Source: Candidatus Bathyarchaeota archaeon
GTDB taxonomy: Archaea > Thermoproteota > Bathyarchaeia > Bathyarchaeales > DTEX01
Length of the DNA stretch: 9,744 nucleotides
Direction of reading: 5' to 3'
Assembly: GCA_021158305.1 (NCBI GenBank)
Contig: JAGGUU010000194.1
Location: 1 to 9,744 of the forward strand
Shown here: positions 4,688-9,744 of the stretch, piece after piece
How positions within the stretch are numbered: the first letter of the stretch is position 1
How the letters are laid out: each line of letters opens with the position of its first letter
Made by a program: the position numbers and the translations under genes
Notes under the pieces: model-generated
What the model was told of the DNA's origin: nothing
Database searches by the model: none
Seen by the model: the letters and a program-made list of their open reading frames with translations, nothing else

Positions 4688-6589
4688 CTAACTTGAAATC
4701 TTAGAGATCTCCTCTCTTAGCATCTTGCTAACCTCTTCGGCGTTTACTTTTCCTCTATACTTCTTCATAATTAAGCCCATTAAGAAGCCGAATGCTCTCT
4801 CCCCCTTTTCAACGACCAACTCTCTATTCCGACTAATTATCTCCCTAATTATTCTTTGAACTTCATCCTTAGGAAGCATACTCAACCCTAGGGCTTCCAC
4901 GGCATCCATGGGATTCGCTGATTCATGTTCCGAAAGCCACTTCACGATCTCCGGTAGTGCTTCTTTTGATGTCTTCCCTGTACTGATTAGCTTAAAGATC
5001 TTGATTATCTGGTTATCTCTGAGTTTTTCGACCTTTATTCCTTCCCGTTTAAGCGACTTAAATGTCTCAGTTAAAGTTGCGGCTACAAGCGTGGGTGAAG
5101 CTGCCGTCTCCTCAACTATTTTTTCGAAAAGGTCTCCATACTCTGAATCCTGAAGCTGCAATGCAAGCTTCTTATTTATGCCGTACTCTTTTATGAGCCT
5201 CCTAATTCTGTGTTCCGGAAGCTCTGGAAGGGCTTTCCTCAATCTGCGTATATGCTCGTCAGTTATAGGTATAGGCGGTATATCAGTCTCTGGATACATC
5301 CTCGCAGCTCCTGGTCTAGGTCTCATGTAACGCGTTGTTCCATCCGGATTAGCCGCTCTGGTCTCCTCCGGGACACCCTTAACTGCTTCCCTAGCTCTTT
5401 CGGCAACAGCTCGTAAAGCATCTATGCAGTTTTCCTTAGCGTCAGCAACTATAACCACGGCGTCTTGAGGTTCAGCTTCAAGGATCTCCATTAATCTATC
5501 CATCTCCTCCTTTGAAACTCCATATTTGGGCAGCTCATCTGTGTGAAGGATTCCTCCAACTCTTCCCCAGAAACGTGCTCTATCAGCCATTTCCGTTCCA
5601 AGTCTCAATCCTGGAATAAGTTCTCTTCCCAACAGACCTGAAAATCCTGGAAGCTTTATCGCCATTACGTGCTTCTTTTTCTTTATTGCTCTTCTAAGCA
5701 CCCTGCACTTAGTATCTTTAAAGATAGGTGTTACATCTATTATTTTATCTCTTATCTGATTCTCCGTGACGCCGCGTGCCTTAAGTTCCTCGCTTATTTG
5801 GATAAGGGCTAGCTGGCGTTGTACTTCTAATTCTATAACCTTGGATATGAGCTCAAGTTCTTGGACGCCTTTTACCTCAATGAGAGCGCCTTCCCGAATC
5901 GAGATGTTTAAATCTTGACGAATCGTTCCGAGACCTCTCTTAACCTTCCCTGTGGCTCTTAGAATCCGTCCAATCGTCAACGCGACTTTCTCAGCTTCTT
6001 TCGGTGAATGGATCACGGGAGCCGTTGCGACTTCAATTAGAGGTATGCAGAGCCTATCGATTCGGTAACGAATGATGAAGCCTTCTTCTCCAGTCTTCCT
6101 TGCAGCGTCTTCCTCCAGACTTATGTGCTCTATCGGTATCTTTTTCCCATCCACTTGGATTTCCCCGCCGAGTGCGACAACGCATGTTCTCTGAAAACCA
6201 GTAGTGTTTGATCCGTCGATGACTACCTTCCGCATCACATGGACTTCATCTACGGGCTTGGCGTTCATCATTAAGGCTGCTGTTAAGGTGATGTCTAGGG
6301 CTTCACGGTTCAAATCGTGAGGAGGTTCTTCATCCATTTCTACGAGACAGGAGGTTTGCGGATCTGCCTCATATAGGATTTTGACTCCCTTCTTAAATTC
6401 AAAGTATGCAGCTGGATCTATCTGGCCTAGCTCGCTCTGAGTCGGTCTGAGTCTTCGAAGAAACGTTATTTTAGGTTCCCCCTTGAATAGCTCAGGTTTA
6501 CATGAGCAGAATAATTTCTCTTTTGTGTCTAGTTGCTGATGACACTCTAAACCAACCTTCAAACCTAACTTTTCATAATCGATTTTCAC
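4688..6589 (-). CDS. gatE: Glu-tRNA(Gln) amidotransferase subunit E
   Basis: This is the tRNA-binding kinase/transamidase subunit of the archaeal GatDE complex. It activates the glutamyl group on tRNA(Gln) with ATP and uses ammonia from GatD to make Gln-tRNA(Gln). At 633 residues it has full family length. The GatB-like cradle opens with VGLECHQQLDTKEKLFCSC (12-30) and continues through SNTTGFQRT (127-135), GTIRQDLNISI (221-231) and EVKGVQELELI (238-248). An AspRS-type GAD insertion covers ~305-405 (LPGFSGLLGRE, FWGRVGGILHTDELP). It is followed by RYMRPRPGAARMYPETDIPP (420-439). The helical and YqeY-like tail occupies ~440-633 and contacts the tRNA elbow in the family. The start is GTG at 6589, supported by GGAGG (6598-6602) eight bases upstream. 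It lies 14 bases after gatD in one operon. Confidence 0.97.
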   Translation of the reverse strand: MKIDYEKLGLKVGLECHQQLDTKEKLFCSCKPELFKGEPKITFLRRLRPTQSELGQIDPAAYFEFKKGVKILYEADPQTSCLVEMDEEPPHDLNREALDITLTAALMMNAKPVDEVHVMRKVVIDGSNTTGFQRTCVVALGGEIQVDGKKIPIEHISLEEDAARKTGEEGFIIRYRIDRLCIPLIEVATAPVIHSPKEAEKVALTIGRILRATGKVKRGLGTIRQDLNISIREGALIEVKGVQELELISKVIELEVQRQLALIQISEELKARGVTENQIRDKIIDVTPIFKDTKCRVLRRAIKKKKHVMAIKLPGFSGLLGRELIPGLRLGTEMADRARFWGRVGGILHTDELPKYGVSKEEMDRLMEILEAEPQDAVVIVADAKENCIDALRAVAERAREAVKGVPEETRAANPDGTTRYMRPRPGAARMYPETDIPPIPITDEHIRRLRKALPELPEHRIRRLIKEYGINKKLALQLQDSEYGDLFEKIVEETAASPTLVAATLTETFKSLKREGIKVEKLRDNQIIKIFKLISTGKTSKEALPEIVKWLSEHESANPMDAVEALGLSMLPKDEVQRIIREIISRNRELVVEKGERAFGFLMGLIMKKYRGKVNAEEVSKMLREEISKISS

Positions 6590-6597
6590 TGCCGGTT

Positions 6598-6602
6598 CCT
6601 CC
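6598..6602 (-). promoter_or_regulatory. Shine-Dalgarno supporting the gatE GTG start
   Basis: On the minus strand GGAGG lies in the 14-base gap between the gatD stop (6604-6606) and the GTG at 6589, with eight bases of spacing. The next in-frame ATG is far inside the conserved N-terminal domain, so GTG is the start. Confidence 0.7.
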
Positions 6603-6603
6603 G

Positions 6604-7950
6604 TTAGACGCTTATGGTTTCGGGTGGCTTAACGGGTTCAACAGTTCTACTAGAGAATTCATGCGCAATGTTCTTTGTCAACAAATCTCTAGCTTCCTCC
6701 AGATTCTCTGTCTGTCCCAGAACCCACATGAGCTTGACCATTGCGGTCTCAGCTAGCATATCTCCGAGGGGAATAACCCCTATCGAGAGCAGGTCTCTAC
6801 CGTTCGCGTATACATTCATATTTACTCTCCCCCAAATGCATTGAGAGGTCATTGCAACTATTACACCGTTTTCGATAGCCTTTCGAATCGAGGAGAAGCA
6901 TTTCCGACGTACATGTCCCAAACCTGTGCCTTCAAGTATTATTCCTCTATATCCCTCCTCAACGTGCCAATCTATAATTTTTGGGTTCATACCTGGATAG
7001 AACTTGATGAGAGCGACTTTCTCTTCAAATCGAGGTTTCAGAATAAGATTTCTATCATTTCTTCTAGGGTTAAAATCGTCTGCGAGTATGATTATCTTTT
7101 TGTCAAGAATTCTTGCAAAGAGTTCAGCATTTACTGTTTTAAAAGCGTCACGTCTACTTGTATGTAATTTTCTAACTTTCGTCCCCCTATGTATCGCGAT
7201 CGCCTCGTCTGATATCGTCTGATGCATAGCAACAACAACTTCCGCAAAGGGAGCATTAGCCGCGCACTGCACGGCTCCTATAAGGTTCTCAGCAGCATCT
7301 GAACTCGGCCTATCTTCTGATCTCTGAGCTCCAACAAGCACCACGGGCACTGGCAAGTTCTGCAAGGCAAAGCTTAATGCCGCAGCCGTATATCCCATCG
7401 TATCTGTTCCATGAGTTATAACTACGCCGTGAGCTCCTCTCTTGATATGCTCAGCTACTCTCTCCGCTATTTTTGTCCAATGCTTTGGTGTTAAGTCTTC
7501 GCTGAATGCGCTGAATAAAATCTCCGTATCGATCAAAGCTATGTCTGAGAGTTCAGGAACAATGCTGTATAAATCGCTGGCTGAGATTGCCGGTCTAACG
7601 GCTCCTGTTCTATAATCTACGCGACTCGCTATCGTTCCCCCCGTACTTATTATGGTTACTCTTGGAAGATCTGGTCTCTGCTTCGGAGGCGGAGGAGGTG
7701 TGAATGAAGGCTTCGCTCCAGATCCTTTCTTCTCTATCTTCATATCAGAAGTTATTCTCACCCCTATATTATATCCTGACTTTATTTTTATCACTATGTG
7801 CTTATCATCTCCGAGTTCGCTTCGAGGCATCAATGTGCCCTCATACACTTTTCCCTCCTTCTCTATGTATATGAAGTCGCCTGTTTCAGCTCCGAGACTC
7901 TCTAAGATCCTTAGGGCTTCTCCTTTATAGCCCGGAAGTTTCTCATTCAA
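6604..7950 (-). CDS. gatD: Glu-tRNA(Gln) amidotransferase subunit D
   Basis: This is the glutaminase/asparaginase-type subunit that releases ammonia from an amide donor and passes it to GatE. It has 448 residues. An N-terminal small beta domain (~1-75) is joined by a proline-rich linker (PSFTPPPPP, 81-89) to an asparaginase-like domain. Catalytic motifs are intact: ISTGGTIAS (101-109, nucleophile Thr106), HGTDT (180-184, Thr182-Asp183) and VRKLHTSRRDAF (259-270, Lys261). The N-terminal domain separates GatD from free L-asparaginases, and the adjacent gatE confirms the assignment. The start is TTG at 7950 with GGGAG eight bases upstream. An ATG just upstream in another frame stops after three codons. 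It is the first gene of the gatD-gatE operon, 126 bases from the convergent-side end of the DUF354 gene. Confidence 0.97.
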   Translation of the reverse strand: MNEKLPGYKGEALRILESLGAETGDFIYIEKEGKVYEGTLMPRSELGDDKHIVIKIKSGYNIGVRITSDMKIEKKGSGAKPSFTPPPPPKQRPDLPRVTIISTGGTIASRVDYRTGAVRPAISASDLYSIVPELSDIALIDTEILFSAFSEDLTPKHWTKIAERVAEHIKRGAHGVVITHGTDTMGYTAAALSFALQNLPVPVVLVGAQRSEDRPSSDAAENLIGAVQCAANAPFAEVVVAMHQTISDEAIAIHRGTKVRKLHTSRRDAFKTVNAELFARILDKKIIILADDFNPRRNDRNLILKPRFEEKVALIKFYPGMNPKIIDWHVEEGYRGIILEGTGLGHVRRKCFSSIRKAIENGVIVAMTSQCIWGRVNMNVYANGRDLLSIGVIPLGDMLAETAMVKLMWVLGQTENLEEARDLLTKNIAHEFSSRTVEPVKPPETISV

Positions 7951-7958
7951 TTCTTATT

Positions 7959-7963
7959 CTCCC
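7959..7963 (-). promoter_or_regulatory. Shine-Dalgarno supporting the gatD TTG start
   Basis: On the minus strand GGGAG is followed by eight bases and then TTG at 7950. No in-frame ATG occurs nearby, and the protein from TTG matches the expected GatD N-terminus, so TTG is the likely start. Confidence 0.6.
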
Positions 7964-8020
7964 ATAATCTTCCATCGTTTTCCAAATCTGTTGTCTTCTA
8001 ATCATAAGCGTTTTTGCGAC

Positions 8021-8029
8021 AATAAAAGT
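8021..8029 (-). promoter_or_regulatory. Possible TATA box of the gatDE operon
   Basis: On the minus strand ACTTTTATT follows a purine-rich CGAA, like a weak BRE/TATA pair. The predicted transcript start is near 8000, leaving about 50 bases of leader before the TTG at 7950. Nothing else convincing lies in the 125-base gap 7951-8075. Confidence 0.3.
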
Positions 8030-8075
8030 TTCGAAGAGACACCGATGGAGATCCTTTCAGAAATGCGAAGATAAA

Positions 8076-9149
8076 TCAAGATGTAACTGTCTTTTTGATC
8101 TCGTCAGCTATCACTTCCACCGGATCTTCAAAAGTCTTAACGAGCCTCTTAGCTCTCTCATTCTGTTTTCTTCTTTCATACTCTATTCTATCCAGCGTTG
8201 CAAGTACCTTCTCTGCAAGTCTCTTCGGATTTCTTTCAAGCTTTACAAGCCTCTTCCTCATTAGATACTTAAGAATTATGAATGGCTCCGCGGGATAGCA
8301 GGAGAACGTAGGTACTCCAAGCAGGGCTGCCTCGGCCGTCATTGTTCCTCCGCCTCCGACAAAGATCGTTGTGTAATGAAGTAGACTGGGGCCATCAATG
8401 GATGATTCTGGAATACATATTTCCCCATCGAAGATTTCCTGAAGATGCTTTCTCTGGCTTTCGTATCTCGGAACAACTATTATTTGAACATCGTCTCTTT
8501 CGCCCAGAATCTTCTTAATAACAGAGATCATCCCTGTTTTTTCTCGGGTTTTGCCCAGCAAGTAAGCGGCGAATTCTTCCTCAAGCCTAAATGTTAAAAT
8601 ATGTCTAGAAAGGTTTAAGCCTAGTTTCGAAATCACCTTCTCATCGGGTTTGAAATCTTTAAGCCATGCCCACGGGTCTAAAGCGTTATATTGCCTAATT
8701 CTGTCTGAGGCGATTCCAAACCTTGTCCAGACACGCTTAGGAATAGCCTTGGGAGATAGCAGCTTTGTTGCTAGGGGAATAGTTAATCTAGCGACGGCTT
8801 CAGCATGAGGTGAGTCGTTTACGCATATGTGCGGTATGCCTAAGCCGAAGGCTACCCGCGCCATCTCTGGAGATGAGAATGAAACCGCTATATCTGGATC
8901 TACTTCTTCAAAATATGACGCCAATTCAAGAATTCTCTGAGCGCTCGCCTTCAGCTTATTAGCGAGTTCCTTACCTCCATGTTTACCAATTATCTTTGCC
9001 TTCAAGCCCTTCAGCCTAATTAAGTTTACAGCTTCTCTATACTTTCTGCTTACGAGAAAGACTTCATGACCCGCTTGCTTCAGTTTTTCAGAGAGCTTAG
9101 AGAAGAGCATACACTGCTTAGGCGTCAAAATATCAATTATAATTCTCAA
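8076..9149 (-). CDS. DUF354 family GT-B-fold protein, glycosyltransferase/epimerase-like
   Basis: At 357 residues this matches the DUF354 family of archaeal and bacterial proteins related to MurG and UDP-GlcNAc 2-epimerase; the reaction is not established. Family marks are IDILTPKQCMLFSKL (5-19) at the N-terminus, DPDIAVSFSSPEMARVAFGL (85-104), the stretch NDSPHAEAVARLTIPLA (111-127), and the nucleotide-sugar-type loop FVGGGGTMTAEAALLGVPTF (263-282). The C-terminal ~300-357 is a basic helix. No signal peptide or membrane segment is seen, so it should be cytosolic or at the membrane face. The start is TTG at 9149, whose bases overlap the upstream TGA stop as TTGA, with AGTGAT (9155-9160) as SD. 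The tight coupling to a membrane protein and a sugar-phosphate transferase suggests a second sugar-transfer step on a lipid carrier; this is inference. Confidence 0.85.
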   Translation of the reverse strand: MRIIIDILTPKQCMLFSKLSEKLKQAGHEVFLVSRKYREAVNLIRLKGLKAKIIGKHGGKELANKLKASAQRILELASYFEEVDPDIAVSFSSPEMARVAFGLGIPHICVNDSPHAEAVARLTIPLATKLLSPKAIPKRVWTRFGIASDRIRQYNALDPWAWLKDFKPDEKVISKLGLNLSRHILTFRLEEEFAAYLLGKTREKTGMISVIKKILGERDDVQIIVVPRYESQRKHLQEIFDGEICIPESSIDGPSLLHYTTIFVGGGGTMTAEAALLGVPTFSCYPAEPFIILKYLMRKRLVKLERNPKRLAEKVLATLDRIEYERRKQNERAKRLVKTFEDPVEVIADEIKKTVTS

Positions 9150-9418
9150 TTCTTATCACTCTTCAGCCTTCTCTCAATATTTTTATGCGTTTTCAACGTA
9201 TGCCAGAACATTCTTTTAATGACTTCCCTCCATAACCAGAGCCATAGAAGAACTAAACTGCCGCTTATCATCAACTTAATAATGGCGATTACAGCGCGGT
9301 TTTTTATCCAAGGAATCTCAAGGGGAACTATTACTTCATTTATTAGCCATAATCCCATAATCATACAGGTCCACACGAAGAGTAGGACGAGGACGAAGTC
9401 TAGAATTCTCCTAATCAT
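9146..9418 (-). CDS. Small two-helix membrane protein
   Basis: This 90-residue protein matches no family I recognise. Two hydrophobic segments are clear: about residues 6-30 (LDFVLVLLFVWTCMIMGLWL...) and about 44-63 (IAIIKLMISGSLVLLWLWLW). They are separated by a short loop (VPLEIPWIKNR). Basic residues at the N-terminus (RR) and a basic tail (REVIKRM, KTHKNIERRLKSDKN) predict both ends in the cytoplasm. The ATG at 9418 overlaps the upstream stop as ATGA and has GGTGA (9423-9427) four bases before it. Its stop overlaps the DUF354 start. Complete coupling to both neighbours suggests it works with them, perhaps as a membrane anchor for the soluble GT-B protein. This role is inference. Confidence 0.75.
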   Translation of the reverse strand: MIRRILDFVLVLLFVWTCMIMGLWLINEVIVPLEIPWIKNRAVIAIIKLMISGSLVLLWLWLWREVIKRMFWHTLKTHKNIERRLKSDKN

Positions 9419-9744
9419 ATGGTCACCTTTGTTAAGTAAGCTGTAAAGATCGCTAAGATCCCAGAGATTATTGACAATATAATGATTACTCGTGCCGCCT
9501 CATATTCATATAGAGGTCCACGTGCAAGAATTATGCGTGCAAGAGTTAAAGGAGCCTCAGGGTCTGGCGTTGCCATTAATCTTTCATCGTCAAGAAGCAC
9601 TACTGGACGGGCAGCTTCTCTTCTTTCATAGAGGCGACCCATGGTTGAGAGACCGTAAAAACCATTCATTATTTGAGGAGCAAAAGCAACAATCGCTACT
9701 GCCTCAAGGTGGCCGAGAATGGCTATTGCTCCAAGAGCAGCTCC
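9415..9744 (-). CDS. C-terminal part of a probable polyprenyl-phosphate sugar-1-phosphate transferase (Alg7/WecA/MraY superfamily), 5' end beyond window
   Basis: The frame is open from the right window edge to TGA at 9415-9417, 109 residues. The ATG at 9669 that a gene finder might choose is internal, because the conserved sequence continues upstream without a stop. Visible are the end of a membrane segment (GAALGAIAILGHLEAVAIVA), the FAPQIMNGFYGLS stretch (21-33), a cytosolic segment with TPDPEAPLTLARIILARGPL (59-78), and a last membrane helix (RVIIILSIISGILAIFTAYL, 85-104). This order resembles the C-terminus of Alg7-type GlcNAc-1-phosphate transferases, which attach the first sugar phosphate to dolichyl or polyprenyl phosphate in the membrane. 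The catalytic aspartates would lie outside the window, so the activity is inferred from the C-terminus alone. It is the first visible gene of the coupled trio. Confidence 0.65.
   Translation of the reverse strand, partial: GAALGAIAILGHLEAVAIVAFAPQIMNGFYGLSTMGRLYERREAARPVVLLDDERLMATPDPEAPLTLARIILARGPLYEYEAARVIIILSIISGILAIFTAYLTKVTI

Noticed and set aside
6841..7167. 108-residue plus-strand frame antisense to gatD
   Set aside because: It overlaps conserved gatD sequence, has no SD, and its composition is that of an antisense shadow.
6604..7950. Free L-asparaginase rather than GatD
   Set aside because: The N-terminal beta domain with proline linker and the adjacent gatE identify it as the amidotransferase subunit.
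7951..8075. Small RNA or hairpin terminator between gatD and DUF354
   Set aside because: No stable GC-containing stem or long T-run was found on the minus strand after the DUF354 stop; only a weak TATA-like element is visible.
9066..9446. 126-residue plus-strand frame antisense to the DUF354 and membrane-protein genes
   Set aside because: It crosses two coupled minus-strand genes; its apparent hydrophobic stretches mirror the codons of the membrane protein.
9415..9669. A complete 84-residue gene starting at the ATG of 9669
   Set aside because: The same frame continues upstream to the window edge with sequence matching the sugar-phosphate transferase pattern, so this ATG is internal.

Overview
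The window is archaeal. It encodes both subunits of the archaea-specific tRNA-dependent Gln amidotransferase (GatD and GatE), an Lrp/AsnC regulator, stand-alone RAM-domain proteins and what appears to be the C-terminus of an Alg7-like sugar-1-phosphate transferase. Promoter regions carry TATA-like AT tracts, and ribosome binding sites match an archaeal 16S tail (GGTG, GGAGGTGA). TTG and GTG starts are frequent. I cannot place the genome below the level of Archaea; an uncultured Thermoproteota-like lineage is only a guess.

Region 1 (1-3842) is a nitrogen / amino-acid block. A leftward Lrp/AsnC regulator (3' end cut by the window edge) is divergent from a rightward operon across a 99-base AT-rich gap. 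That gap holds a TATA element inside an inverted repeat. The operon is glutamine synthetase, two tandem 78- and ~91-residue RAM-domain proteins without a DNA-binding domain, and a DRE-TIM aldolase-type carboxyltransferase of the 2-isopropylmalate / homocitrate / citramalate synthase superfamily. An ammonia-assimilating enzyme, amino-acid-sensing modules and a 2-oxoacid-condensing enzyme together suggest a locally regulated carbon/nitrogen node. This is inference.

Region 2 (3843-4687) holds one unrecognised 230-residue protein with a probable N-terminal winged helix. It seems to have its own promoter and runs convergently into gatE with only a 35-base gap.

Region 3 (4688-7950, minus strand) is the gatD-gatE operon, which makes Gln-tRNA(Gln) from Glu-tRNA(Gln). 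Its amide donor is glutamine, the product of the glutamine synthetase in region 1. gatD starts with TTG and gatE with GTG, both supported by Shine-Dalgarno sequences.

Region 4 (8076-9744, minus strand) is a translationally coupled trio: the C-terminus of a probable polyprenyl-phosphate sugar-1-phosphate transferase (cut by the window end), a 90-residue two-helix membrane protein, and a DUF354 GT-B-fold glycosyltransferase-like protein. The overlaps are ATGA and TTGA. The trio looks like early steps of lipid-linked glycan assembly.

I saw no tRNA, rRNA, CRISPR array, insertion sequence or integrase.
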